64,000 nt of DNA from Blattamonas nauphoetae (Eukaryota; Preaxostyla; Oxymonadida), in contig JARBJD010000008.1 in the NCBI GenBank assembly GCA_033064195.1, positions 124,001 through 188,000 of the forward strand. Direction: 5' to 3'. A program made the position numbers and the translations under genes. The notes beneath the pieces were generated by a model. It was not told the DNA's origin, did not search any database, and saw only the letters and a program-made list of their open reading frames with translations. This document shows positions 19,110-32,003 of this stretch, piece by piece. How positions within the stretch are numbered: position 1 is the first letter of the stretch; each line of letters starts with the position of its first letter.

Positions 19110-20232
19110 TTCGTCCAGCCAGACCTCGTCGTCCTCTCGTCTTGAGTGCTATTCTTGAATGATCCGTTGCTCCTCATTCTCCAGCAGTCTTTCTCGCACA
19201 TCAACGACACTTTCCTTTCTCCTCATTTGAAATCGTCCGTCACATCATTTGCGAGGCAGATGTACCAAGAGAGTTTTCACTGATCACTCTCTTCCTGACT
19301 GTCTCTCTTCTTTCTGCACGCATCCTACTCAAATGTTCATTTCGTCAACAATCTTTTGTTTTTGTAACAAACCGAGGTTCCTCTCACATGAGTATGAGGT
19401 GGTCCTATGTATGGGCGGTTCAAAATGAGAACCAAGAATGAGAACACTTCAAAATTGTTGAAGATTCAATTCACCCTACATTTTTCCAATCACTGAGGCA
19501 GAGCCACAAGGGATGGAGACCAGGGCTTTCCAAAAATACCCATAATTTTCTGGGCGACATCAAAAAAATAGAAAACACCAAATTTTCTTCAGAAAACTCT
19601 GACAAAGTTAATACATCAAATTTTGACAAGATGATGATATGAAATTGAGAGTCTCTCCCGATTGGATGAAAAGAAGATAATAAAGGGTAAATCTTGATCT
19701 GTCCATCTGAATTTGAGACTAAGAAGGGAGAGAGTTGTGTGAATCTTTTCCACAATTGTTGGCGATTGCTATGGAGATCAGAAGATGTTTTCTTTCTTCT
19801 TCGTTTCTTTATTTTAGAGTGAAAGGAGAGTGCGTTTGTATTGTTTGATTAGGTCATCTTTTTCTTCTTGTTGAGGAATGATTCGGGATTATGGTAGTGT
19901 TTTTGTTGATCTTGTTCATTTTATTCGGGAGTGTTGTGGGAGAGTGTTGATAATTTTGTTGATCTTGTTCTTCTTCACAGATTGTGGATGATCCTGCAAA
20001 GTCGGCGAAATCCACGGCCAAACGTGATGAATCCAATCGAATTCAACTAGAATGGGGACGTACAGGTTTATATTATGCAATTTGTTCTCGTCTGGAATAC
20101 TCGGATCATCGCATCATCTTGTCTTTGTCGAACTTGGGATGATAACACCCTTTTCTCAGGCTATGGTTAATACCGAGAAGTACGAAGATTTGGGGAACTG
20201 ATTTCTCTTTCAAATTACTTCGATAGCAACTA
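19110..20232. other. Intergenic, with a DIRS-type end
   Basis: No supported gene is present. The 3' flank of the receptor-like gene runs to about 19361, followed by a DIRS terminal sequence. The rest to 20232 is AT-rich with only shadow frames. Some sequence just before the fold-back element may belong to a broken gene that resumes at 21577. Confidence 0.4.
19362..19430 (-). repeat. DIRS-type terminal repeat fragment
   Basis: The sequence beginning GTAACAAACCGAGGTTCCTC and ending with CCTATGTATGGGCGGTT shares about 45 bases with the DIRS end at 31657-31734 (reverse complement), but carries the alternative outer tip (CTTGTAACAAACCGAGG) used at right ends. It is a relic end, either of the old minus-strand DIRS at 25.9-31.7 kb or of a separate copy. 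Confidence 0.55.
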
Positions 20233-21574
20233 TAGTGCCTCAAAAACCCGGATCCCTGTCAAAAACCCGGACTTTTTTTCCAAGATCGATCCCACAGACA
20301 ACATTTCTCCGAACCCAAAATTTTTTGAGTCCCACTTTTTTTTTCGAAATGTTTGTCTCGACTCCAACTATCCATCGAGGTAGAAATCGAACCTCCTATT
20401 TAGGATCCCAGGACGGAGGTGCCTATTTCGGAGTCAGGGTATCGACCCTTTTTTGGCTCCAAAATAGGAGGTCCTTAACATTTAAGCTTGGAGGAGAAAA
20501 AATTGATGATCACATTTCTCCACGCCCGTTCAAAATTTTTCTTTCTCGTTTCATTTCTGGTGGTTTGGGATGGTTTTCTCTCGAAATGACAATTTTTTGA
20601 AAAATGAAATATCCTGGGGGGACCTGGGTGAAAATTTAGGGTCAAAAACTGAGTTCCCTGTATTATAAGCTTAGGATCATGAAAACTTGTTTTGATCATA
20701 TCTCCACAACCAGACATAGTTTCGACATGAGGTTTTCACCAATATGGATGTTTTGGTGGATAGTGTATTTTATGATTTTTTGAGACTTTTCGATGACCTC
20801 CTATTTTGGCGTTTTGACATTTTTCGAGCTTTTCTCAGAATCCCCCCAACTCATCTCCCTCCAAGCACGATTCTATCAAATTTGATCATTTGGATTCGAT
20901 TCTGATTGTGTCTGCACCAATATAACGCAATTTGGAGACGGGTACATCATCCCAAGTCAAGTGACAGCTCTGCTTGCGCCCCCAGGTCAAAAACCCACAA
21001 AATTATCTCAACTGCCGCAGGGGGATTTTTTCAAAATTTCAGAAAAAATATAATCCACCAAAACATCCATATTGGTGAAAACCTCATGTCGAAACTATGT
21101 CTGGTTGTGGAGATATGATCAAAACAAGTTTTCATGATCCTAAGCTTATTATACAGGGAACTCAGTTTTGACCCTAAATTTTCACCCAGGTCCCCCAGGA
21201 TATTTCATTTTTCAAAAATTGTCATTTCGAGAGAAAACCATCCCAAACCACCAGAAATGAAACGAGAAAGAAAAATTTTGAACGGGCGTGGAGAAATGTG
21301 ATCATCAATTTTTCTCCTCCAAGCTTAAATGTTAAGGACCTCCTATTTTGGAGCCAAAAAATGGGCCAAAAAGTGCCTAAATAGGCACCTCCGTCCTGGG
21401 ATCCTAAATAGGAGGTTCGATTTCTACCTCGATGGATAGTTGGAGTCGAGACAAACATTTCGAAAAAAAAAGTGGGACTCAAAAAATTTTGGGTTCGGAG
21501 AAATGTTGTCTGTGGGATCGATCTTGGAAAAAAAGTCCGGGTTTTTGACAGGGATCCGGGTTTTTGAGGCACTA
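20233..21574. mobile_element. Fold-back element with TA duplication (non-autonomous)
   Basis: Two arms of about 525 bp (20233-20761 and 21054-21574) are near-perfect inverted copies around a 292-bp loop, with a TA duplication on each side (20231-20232 and 21575-21576). Ends read TAGTGCCTCAAAAACCCGGA with a second AAAACCCGGA a few bases inside. No transposase is encoded. The TA target and the doubled ACCCG motif at the ends resemble the pogo/Tigger element at 29185-31232, so that kind of transposase could mobilise it. It interrupts host-like coding sequence. Confidence 0.8.
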
Positions 21575-21576
21575 TA

Positions 21577-24500
21577 CTTCTTGTATGATCTTCATTCGTC
21601 AACTTTATCTCCCTCCAATTCACGTTATTGTAGGTTCTGGACAAACTACTCTGTTTGATACGGGAGGCGTTCTGATCTTAGTTGGTCAGCTCACAGCAGA
21701 TCACAATCACAACGAATTTATCGTGAAATGTGATCTCATCCGCTGAATTCCCTCGCCACTGCAAATATTACTTTCACACGTTCACACATCTTTCTTTACA
21801 AGACTCTTCCTTGAATGAGATTATCTTTTTTGTCAGCCTCCCACTCCTTCAAGTAATTGTACTTGTCACTTGTTTGACCTCCATCGCATTTTATCGATTT
21901 ATTAGAGCGCTTATTCATTCCGTTGGATTTTCTGGAGGATCCGAAACAGCTTGCTCTCTCAACGCTCAAACTCTGTTTAAACGGCCTATTTCCGTCAATT
22001 GATTCCCAAAAAAATGTCAAACACTCTTTTACCATCAAATCGTCACTTCTTCTCAAAGATTGTTTCGTTTTCTTTCGTGATCATCCTCTCAGCAACTCAC
22101 GACCCGCTGTTGACCTAACGCGATCTCACGCAAATCCCCATCATCATTCTGGATCGGTTCTTTATCTCGTTCTACTGGTTCAACCACATTTCTCACCAAA
22201 CATGGTCGGTTCCTTCTTCTCTCATCACTCGCAGAAAAAGGCTCTAGATATCAACGAGAAGACCACTCCTCCCTCACATTCCTCACATCCAGGTACTCGT
22301 TCTCGCCTTTTGTCTTCATTTTGAAGAATATCCGCCATTGATGGTGTCAAGCAGTATCGCTTTCACCATCATCGAGAACATGACCACGATGTTCATGGTC
22401 CTCTCCAGATCTGTTCGCACCAACGCTTCTGGAATTGGAGACGAAGAAATCCATATTTGTCTCCCTCCAACTTGCTTTACGTGCAGACGCATACGCACAT
22501 ACACACACCTGCGCACACACTCACCAGCGCGCACACACAGACACCAGCGCGCACACAGACTCCAGCGCACGCACACAGATACCAGCGCGCACACACCACA
22601 TTGCACATACACACCAGCGGACACACACAGATACCAGCGCACACACACAGATTCCAGCGCACACACACAGATACCAGCGCACACACACACCATTGCACAT
22701 ACACACCAGCGGACACACACAGATACCAGCGCACACACACACACCATTGCACATACACACCAGCGGCCACACACAGATTCCAGCGCACACACACCAGCGC
22801 ACACACACAGATTCCAGCGCACACACACAGATACCAGCGCACACACACACACCATTGCACATACACACCAGCGGACACACACAGATACCAGCGCACACAC
22901 ACACACCATTGCACATACACACCAGCGGACACACACAGATACCAGCGCACACACACACACCATTGCACATACACACCAGCGGACACACACAGATACCAGC
23001 GCACACACAGATACCAGCGCACACACACACCAGCGCACACACACACACCATTGCACATACACACCAGCGGACACACACAGACTCCAGCGCACGCACACAC
23101 ACACCAGCGCACACACACACACCATTGCACATACACACCAGCGGACACACACAGATTCCAGCGCACACACACACCAGCGCACACACACAGATTCCAGCGC
23201 ACACACACAGATACCAGCGCACACACACACACCATTGCACATACACACCAGCGGACACACACAGATACCAGCGCACACACACACCATTGCACATACACAC
23301 CAGCGGACACACACAGATACCAGCGCACACACACACACCATTGCACATACACACCAGCGGACACACACAGATACCAGCGCACACACAGATACCAGCGCAC
23401 ACACACACCAGCGCACACACACACCATTGCACATACACACCAGCGGACACACACAGACTCCAGCGCACGCACACACACACCAGCGCACACACACACCATT
23501 GCACATACACACCAGCGGACACACAGATTCCAGCGCACACACACACCAGCGCACACACACAGATTCCAGCGCACACACACAGATACCAGCGCACACACAC
23601 ACCATTGCACACACACCAGCGGACACACAGATTCCAGCGCACACACACCAGCGCACACACACAGAATCCAGCGCACACACACAGATACCAGCGCACACAC
23701 ACACACCATTGCACATACACACCAGCGGACACATACAGATACCAGCGCACACACACACCATTGCACATACACACCAGCGGACACACACAGATACCAGCGC
23801 ACACACACAGATTCCAGCGCACACACACACACCAGCGCACACACACAGATTCCAGCGCACACACACAGATACCAGCGCACATACACAGATACCATCGCAC
23901 ACACACGCCAGCGCGAGCGCGGACGCTCTCCCACACTCCCACTTCAATCGAAACTGACCTCAGCTTCCTCGCTTTCATTCTCAACGCCGTGTTATCTCTC
24001 ATCGCCAAGGGCGTTCTGACAATTTTAATGTTGGTGACGGTCGACTACATCATTCTGGGGATACACGACGACTTCAACGGCAAGACATCGAACACGTTCG
24101 TCACAACTTCATGTCTGTCACGACTTCATCTCCACCGATCCTGAAATCAAGATGATCACTTCAGAGTGTATGTCCACTCTCTGTTCGTACACCGCCTTCA
24201 CATCCGTCATCCCATTCGACTCAACACCTCTCGCCTTCGCACGGCGATGTTGTATCTCAAATCAGCAGGCCATCTTCTCTCGCTCAGTATTACGAGACGG
24301 TGAGCTTTCGATCGTTGCGAACACAACCAACCAATGTTCCCGATTGGCGCGAAGAATGTGCTTGCCACGACAGACGGAGGAACGCAGTCGATTGTGTCGT
24401 TGTTTGTGGTTGCTTCACAAAACTGAAAGAAGAAAGGAACAATCCCAACACCCATTCATCGAATGCGTCTTGCACTACGCACTTTTGTCTCCATACTGAT

Positions 24501-25610
24501 TGCATCATCACAAGACAAGAAGACAGATGCGTACGAACCTACATGTGATCGGATGGAACGCGAATCGCTTCTGACGGACGCTGCGAAGATGGAGTGGGAC
24601 GCTGCTCAACCAAATTATGATCAATTCGGAGAGATCGACATAACCATGTCTGGCCATTCAGACATCTCTGGCGAGCTGCCTGGCTCGACGGTCTCCTCTC
24701 TCCCTTCCTTCCTCGTCCACAAAGAACATTCGCCACATCGACAAACACCAACTCGCTGGGGATCCCAAATTGACCTCATTCATCGCTGCTGTCTTCTCCG
24801 CCGAGTTCATCCAACCCATCTCCAACACTCTTCTTGCTGTTGCCGATCAAGGAAGAGCACACGGATCAACGATGAAAAACATCCTACTTCGATGACGACA
24901 TCAACAACCTCACGTTCTACGCAGAGAAGAACGAGCCGACATGCCTGACACGACATCAGAGCCAAAAACGGAGAAAGTGAAACGGACAGACCAGCAGAAG
25001 TCAGTTCGCTCAGCCAAATCCCAACGCTCCACACTCTCTCAGCAGAAGCGGGCGTCGAGAGCTACATCTTGAGAGACATCACTCCGTCTCGCTCACAGAC
25101 TCATCGATCGTCGGCGGCGCAACAAGTCGATCTGGCCGGATCGTTCATGATTAGTGAGAGAAACATCCACACTAAATGGATGACACTGATGATTCTTGTT
25201 CAAATTGCAAATCATCCCCACTCACAAATCGCGTTCAACAAGACAACAGGAATGGGAATCACACCTGCTCTTTTTCTGCCTGCCGCGTTGAACATCACTC
25301 TCCTCGCCTCCATCGCCAACAATGGTCTGTTTCCATCCACTCCAACGACTTCGAACTCCTCGTTCGTCTCAGTCTCTCTCAACACGTTGTCGGTCTGCTT
25401 GCCAACCTCGTCGATCACTTGCCGCTCAACACGTTGTCGTTCGCGTCACGGACAAGAGGGAAGGAGCAGACAACGATCATGATCACAACAGCATCTCCTC
25501 TCTGCGTGTCCATTTTGCAACTCAGACATGATTATGTACAAGCTACGAACAACATCTGTTGCAGCACACTCTTGATTCGATGTGAGATGGGAAAGATGTA
25601 AGGAGACATC
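21577..25610 (+). pseudogene. Broken host coding sequence, probably a membrane protein
   Basis: Several protein-like stretches on the plus strand change frame repeatedly. They include a hydrophobic piece near 21600 (HVIVGSGQTTLFDTGGVLIL), one near 21850 (QVIVLVTCLTSIAFYRFI), one at 23960-24100 (VLTILMLVTVDYIILGIHDD), one near 24330 (FPIGAKNVLATTDGGTQSIV), and one near 24770-24870 (SFIAAVFSAEFIQPISNTLL). The pattern suggests a multi-pass membrane protein gene now decayed or heavily interrupted, with introns possible. No family is recognised. It is split by the fold-back element on the left and by the CA-rich minisatellite in the middle. Confidence 0.35.
22485..23915. repeat. CA-rich minisatellite, about 1.4 kb
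   Basis: The array is built from ACACACAC runs alternating with short words: AGATACCAGCGC, AGATTCCAGCGC, CATTGCACATACACACC and AGCGGACAC. Basic units are about 18-20 bp and assemble into a higher-order unit of about 50-70 bp. Because the base units lack stop codons, all frames on both strands stay open for 485-569 codons; these frames are not genes. The array ends in a GC-rich variant near 23900. Confidence 0.9.
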
Positions 25611-28600
25611 GAGAAGATCATTTTGAAGGTGAGAGACCGTTAAGATAGAGATCGAGTCGCCGATATCTCGTTCCTGGCAGTTTGTGTCAAAATATTATCT
25701 CTTCAATCACTTCATGAACCGATTTCTGATTGTGGAACAACTAGAATGTGATTGGAGGAATTCTTGAGTCTTTGAGAAAAATATGGGGATGTGATCAATT
25801 GCAGATCTCGCCATCAAGATGAAATTATAACAAATGCTCCAAGGAAAATGTTCGCATGAATTATATCAACATAAAAAAGGTTGAATCTGAATAATTTGAG
25901 CAAGTCGGCTCCATGAGTGGAAAGCCCTGATGGAGACTGTCGCAAAGCGACGAACGAGGAACAAAAAATTTATAAGGGCCTGATCACAGAAAATCCTCAA
26001 CGAGGAACAAAAAACTGTGACAGGACTTTGAAAAGAGTCCCAAAGGGAACTCGGGAAGTCTTCTGCTCTCCTCGCGGCTTGTGGAAGCAGGTATTCGAGA
26101 GGAACCTCGGTTTGTTACAAGCACCGCCCTTCTAGTAGGTGCTGTCCAAACCTCGGTTCCTCTCACATGAGTCTTGAAAGGAATACAACAGAGAAAGAGT
26201 GAAAGAATGAGTTGAAACGATTAAATGACATCCTTGTGTTGGCCTTGCCACAAGTCTCTTGAACTGTTAGATGGACCGTGCCTCCCTTCTCAAGGGCTGC
26301 CATCAAGTCGCGGGAGGGGCAGAGTTGCTTCTCGGGTTGCTCATCGTCGAGAGGATACAATCTGCGCAACGTGGAAGAGGTTGACGACTTGTGGTTGGCG
26401 GATTGTCTGATACAATGATCTTGCTACCATTGATTCTTAGCTTGCTCATTCTCACAAACTGGGCTTGACCCCCAGCACTCACATCGAGTGGACGATCTGA
26501 CAGCGAGGATCTTCTTTGTGCCGGGCTGGACGCTCGTTCCCAAATCAGGGAGGTCCAGCGCAGTCAACGTGACACGTCTTGGAGAGCGACGTTTGAAAGG
26601 GAGGACGCGACGACAGGAGATATTTCTCATCTGGAGCGGTTTCAGTAAGTGTTTTTGTGAGTTTGATCTGCTCTATCCAACTTCATTCCCCACATTCCTT
26701 CAATCTGTCTCGTCTTGAACAGCTGGCTGACGAAGTGATTCGATGGTACTTGAATTTGTGATGACTATTGCTTCGCAAGGGACGGTCGGATTTCTTGTCC
26801 TCATTTCAATCGAGTTCATGGAGTCAACGTTGATTGACAAAAGGGGTGACAATATGCCCCCACTAAGATTGTGGGCGATTCAGCTGCTAGTTTGTCGTGG
26901 AAGGCGAGAAATTGTTGTTCTATCGCCTGGCCGTTCAGGAATTCGAACCGAGATCACGCATGTGTTCCTAGAAAGCGAGTGATCTTTGTGGACGAGTATG
27001 TCTTCCCCAAGTTTATTTGAAGAGTCCTTGTTGTTGAATGAAACGCCGTGGTAATTGGACAAGCTTGGTCTGTCGAATGCGACAACTCGAAAGGGGAGTG
27101 TGTGAAGAGTGCTGGGACTGTTCATGCGATTGTCAAAGTGGACTCAGTGATAATACTGGAAACCATTCCTTCCCTCGAATGAAGCTGACCTAAAAGGTGA
27201 GCGGACGATCATGTATCGGAGAATTACTGTCCATCCATGATCCAGTCAAATGTTTCCTGAGTCTGCTTGATACCCCAGTTCGTCCCCTGTCGGACTGGGG
27301 GATCTTTCGTGATGAGGATGGATGGAGTGCTTTTCCCTCCATGTTCAGACGTTTTCACTGCACTGTGGAGAACAGCTGCCACTGCCGTCCCCGTGCTGCC
27401 ATCATCGATGACGGGGAACACTAATCGAGCTTCGAGATGGAGAGGCTGACGATGGATGACGTCTTCACGGGCTACATCTTCGTTCTTCATCGATCGCCTG
27501 AAGAGCCGCAACTGGAACTTGAGTTGCGTGGCGACCAGCTTCCAGAGTTGTCCATCTTTGACTGGTTCAGAGAGACGTCATTAGCACTGTTTTGTTCAAC
27601 TCAGCCAGTTTCGGCTGGGATTAACACAAGAGTCTCCCCGTTGGAGCGAATGAAGTTGGGTTGTCTAATGTCGGCTCCTCAAATGGAGGCAGTCATATTG
27701 TGAAATTGTTAGAACGGTTGGTTAGACGTTGAGGGAAAGTCTGAGTCTGCGATCGGCTTCCACAATGGTACTATCTCCCGATCTTGACACAGTCTGCCAT
27801 TCTGACCGCGTTTTTAGCCCTCGAAAACAAGCCAGCGCTGCATAATTGGGAACGAGAAATCGTCCTGGTGGTCTCCATCCTCCTCAGGGAGGCATATTGA
27901 TTCGTTCATTTGCTGAGTGAAGTATTTAGTCGAGAAACATTACATCCGAGTTATTCCTCCTTTGACAATTCTGGATCTGCGGGAATGAAATTGGTAGGAA
28001 GAGCCTCTTCGTGATGACGTCAAGTGCAAAAAACAGAACATAGTGACCGATCCGTGTACTAGTAGCGCTTGATGTCCAGTCGAGCCCAGGCTTTTCAAAA
28101 ATGAGTATCACTTCTGTTTCACGCTCCCTGTCAACAATTGATGCCAGATATTGCTGTCTTTTATCGGATTGAGGGAATTTGTCCCAACGAGGTGCGGCTC
28201 AAGGGCGCGAAATGAATCTGTTTGAAACTTGATTGATCTGGGAGTTGCTTAACGGGAAAGAGTGCTCGCATCGGGAAAATACCAAGTCGACGAAGTGGAA
28301 TTGGTCATGAGGAGGTTCTCGCGTGACCGAAACGTGAGTTTGGACCGATCCCTTTTAGTCGAAAATGACCTGTCCATTCCACAATAAAGATTCTCCATTT
28401 GCTGAATAATCATCAATGTTTCACATATTTCTTCTATTGGTGAGGATCTTGTTTGTTCCCATCGCAGTTCAGACCACTTTGATGCTTAATTAAGCATGAG
28501 GTGTGTAATCACTCCTGGGGTCCTTGCCAATCGAATTCCTGACCGTTGGTGGTGTCAAATAGTATGGAGGTTGTAAAAGTCGATCTCCGCCGCACAATTG

Positions 28601-29184
28601 TTGGGTAATCATTGTCTTGATTCCAAGGTTCGGAGGATGACTCTCGACGTGTGCCGCGGCTGTATTCACCTCGCTTTCATTGCATGAGATATGGATGTCG
28701 ACCCCTAGTCGTTGCTTTCTTGTTGCATACGGTGAATCTCTCCTCAGATCGAGTCGACATGTGTCAAGACGTCTGGAATGGCCTATATCGATATTGTTCT
28801 GGCCTGAACGTGTAAAGTGACCCAGCAGGTGTTTCTGGACATCTCGAACACTGTCAGAGGTGTTGCGTGAGTGAAGGTCTTGGTTTGGAAACTCCGGACC
28901 GTTTGAAAGTTGAGTTGTACTGATGTCACGAAGAAAGGATTGGTCAAACTTAGAGCCAACAAAAGGTTAACATTTCAATATCTTAGAAACATTTTGCCTC
29001 CTTTATTCGTTCATATCAGCAGGATTTTCCGCATGTTCGTCATGCCTGGAATCGGACGTTGCGTCCGAGAGAGAAGGGAACTCCGAAGTGCCGGAGTTGG
29101 ATGTATACTCGTTGTTCTTCTCGTATCTTCAACCCTTCCTCCTTCAAAATGAATCTGAACGCCTTTGAGTTGCATTGGATGATA

Positions 29185-31232
29185 TAGTCAGGACAAAACC
29201 CGATACTTTGATTTAACCCGATACCCTCCGTGGTACCGCTGGTGTCCATCATTTTTTTGTTGATGACATTTCCTCCACAATCACTTTTCATCATTTCATC
29301 TTTTTGTTTTCAAGTGGAAGAATGAGTAATAAACGATCATCATTTGAAAACCAGAACTGGTAATTGTGAATGTTGATGAAGTGAAATGTGATCAGACCCA
29401 CAACAATGGAAAAGGACAGCCCGATCTCGCCTCCACTTTCACCACGAGATGTTTCACATCTCATGAGTGGAAGTGACATCAGATCACTTCCATCTCGCGT
29501 GGAAAGAGGATTAAAGATTTACGCAGAACAGAACGTGACGCTTGATACTGTCGTCCAAGCCGGAGTCTGCAGCGAAGCGGCACTAAAGAGAGGAAGGAGA
29601 GCGGAAAAAGAAAATCGCCCACCAGGAAAAGATGGAAGACCGACACTATTGACAACTCAAGACGAAAATGAGTTGTATGATAAAATTCTGACCAAGATCG
29701 CTGAGAAAAAACCGATGAAAAAAGCGGAGATCCTCCAAGAAGTCTTATTTTTTTCACTTTTTTTCCGTTTTTAGATGAATATCATCTATTCAAAGAGTCC
29801 TAGATTCAATCCTGATCACCCGTCATTGAGTATGTGGAATGTCAACGCATTCCTAAAACGTCATTCTCTCCTCGACTCTATGAAACCCGGATATTTAGAC
29901 CCAGACCGATTGAAAGCATCCACTCTTGCTAACATTGTCGGTTGGTACGAACTGCTGGAGAGTACTGTGAGATTGGAAAACATCCACGATGACTTGATAT
30001 TCAACTTGGACGAATCATCTCTCCGGATCGGAGAGGACAATTCTTCTCTGGTCGTTTACTTTGCTGGCGAACAATGTCCTCCAATTCCTTCCGCTTCTCG
30101 CGTACAAAATGCGACACTCGTTGGAACGGTCAATTCCACTGGAATCCATCTTGATCCCATTTTACTATGGCCGTCCAAGCTTCCCGTAAAAGAATTCGAA
30201 AAATTTCCACAACAGCACATTCATGTCGAATACAACGAGTCAGGATGGATGAATACGAAAACATACATCGAAATTATGTCAAATCACATCATTCCAGAAA
30301 TCGTCGCATTTCGGCAACAAATCCACAAGACCAATCGGAATGCACTCCTACTGATGGATGGGCATCTTACAAGGCGAAATCCGGAAATCATTTCTCTCTG
30401 TCAACAAAACCACATCCACATACTCCTCTACCCATCTCACACCTCGCACATTCTTCAGGTGTGTGATCAGTTTGTTTTCTCGAATCTGAAGCAACAACTC
30501 AAAAGATTATTCGTTCCTCCATCGACGTCGAGCATAGTCGAATATCGCACGAATCTCGCGAAGGCACTTCCTGACGCTCTGAGAGAAGCGTTTAAATCTT
30601 CTTCGATTTTAGCCTCATTTAATCGATGTGGCTGTTATCCAATTTCGCTCGAAGCGGCTGTGCAGAATCTGAAAAGATTTTGTCCTCAAATTGATATTAC
30701 CTTTCTTGAAGAATTTCGCACTCGAACCAACCTCAACATGAAACCAAGTTCGTTTCTACCTCCCGATGAGGTCGTAACAAATCACGGATCACTGTTGACA
30801 ACTTTTCACGACACTGTAAAATTACCTGGACGGAAACAGACACTCATCACGGATTTTGCAGTTCGTCGCGATCGTAATTCTCGCGATTCTCAATCAAGTA
30901 TCCTGAGGGGACGACCAACTCCACGTCGACGTCGAAGCCACTCCCGATCTGAAAGTGAGGGAGCGTGTCCCGAACCTCGGAGAAGGATCAATCGGCGTGA
31001 GATGGTGCGTGATGATGATGAACAAGAATCCTGAATCTATCGCAGGCAAGTATCAATTTTGCACGTAATATATTTGATTCACTTCATTTTCAAGTATTCT
31101 CCAGTTATGACCTATTTTGAATCCAACATATTTCGTAAAACGGGAGAAAGAAGCCAAAAAATAAATGATGTGTCTAGATCAACACCGAAACAGTATCGGG
31201 TTTTATCAAAGTATCGGGTTTTGTCCAGACTA
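29185..31232 (+). mobile_element. pogo/Tigger DNA transposon with TA duplication
   Basis: Inverted ends of about 40 bp (TAGTCAGGACAAAACCCGAT and a second AACCCGATA inside) match at 29185-29224 and 31192-31232, with one to three differences. TA duplications flank it at 29183-29184 and 31233-31234. It encodes one transposase and has inserted into an old DIRS relic. The open transposase suggests a recent copy. Confidence 0.88.
29406..31034 (+). CDS. pogo/Tigger-like DDE transposase, two exons
   Basis: The proposed start is the ATG at 29406. Exon 1 (29406-29741, 112 codons) carries helix-turn-helix-type DNA-binding sequence (VVQAGVCSEAALKRGRRAE). A 33-nt intron (29742-29774, GTCTTA...TTTTTAG) would remove an in-frame TAG. 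Exon 2 (29775-31034) gives the catalytic domain. The DDE triad is visible as FNLDESS, LLLMDGH and QVCDQF, with 35 residues between the second and third Asp, the DD35D spacing within the pogo range. The C-terminus is Arg/Ser-rich. Total length is about 531 aa, normal for Tigger. If the intron is not real, the TAG truncates it. Confidence 0.82.
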
Positions 31233-31734
31233 TAATCTTTGTCTCCTTCATTTTCCCTGCAAGCCCGCCAAAGAAGTTTCGTATAGCCCAGGAAGGAGAA
31301 CGATCCTGGTGGATGGGGGCATAAACTTCGTCAGAAGAGTAACTTCTCGATTCTGAAGAGTTTGTTTGATCAAGTCTTTGGACAGTCGCCTGGACGGTTG
31401 GCACTTCAAGCTTTAGCCCCCTTGGTGCGAAATAGTTGTTTAGGAAAGAGTGGGAGATAATTGTAGGACTGGAGAATCGAGAGACGACGATTGATAAGGT
31501 TGAATCTTCGATTCATTTGTCAATGAAAGGATGGTCGATTCTTCGTCTCGTAGGTCACCTACATCTTGTTGAGGAGCGTCTCGCGGAATTTAGACAAAGA
31601 GTATCGTGAAGGAGGAAGAAGATTTCTGAAATGTTCGAAATCATTGAGTTTCTTTTGGACCGCCCATACATAGGACCACCTCATACTCATGTGAGAGGAA
31701 CCGAGGTTTGGACAGCACCTACTAGAAGGGCGGG

Positions 31735-32003
31735 GCATGATACGTTTTCTAGCCACCTTCCAAAAACATGTTCAATACACTTGGTTGGATGTATATCGGC
31801 GGAATCTTTGCGAATTTCCGGTTGAAAACGTGCGGAAAGTGGCGAACTCGATGAAAAATAAAAAAATTATGACCTCGGATCAGGCCCATAATTCGGAAAT
31901 CGTGGATCGTTGAACCTACTACTCCATCCTGATATTATCTGTCCTAGAACTACCTTTCCGCACACTGGACAACCGTAGACACCGTAGTCACGTCTCACCA
32001 TGA
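31735..32003 (-). repeat. Dispersed 270-bp repeat, copy 1
   Basis: This block matches the region 45290-45558 in reverse complement almost base for base, including non-coding sequence. Both copies hold the end of a frame reading GVYGC(P/T)VCGKVVLGQ and ending NYGPDPRS before a stop. Copy 1 abuts the left end of the minus-strand DIRS relic. Confidence 0.75.

Larger units (their letters stand above)
25915..31734 (-). mobile_element. Old DIRS retrotransposon relic (minus strand)
   Basis: In minus orientation the left terminal repeat lies at 31657-31734 (its complement starts CCGCCCTTCTAGTAGGTGCT) and an internal complementary region at about 26098-26172, where right-end and left-end tips are joined (GGTTTGTTACAAG then CACCGCCCTTC). 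This joined arrangement is specific to DIRS elements. The following stretch 25915-26125 matches the corresponding part (63663-63870) of the DIRS at the end of the window. Between them, around 27300-27450, a decayed RNase H-like stretch (VAAVLHSAVKTSEHGGK) is visible. A Tigger element is nested inside (29185-31232). The copy is heavily broken (many breaks) and clearly older than the one at 57 kb. Confidence 0.6.

Noticed and set aside
22316-24144. Five overlapping long open frames (485-569 codons) on both strands
   Set aside because: They are produced by the stop-free CA-rich minisatellite; composition is only His/Thr/Ala/Gln or Cys/Val/Trp/Arg repeats.
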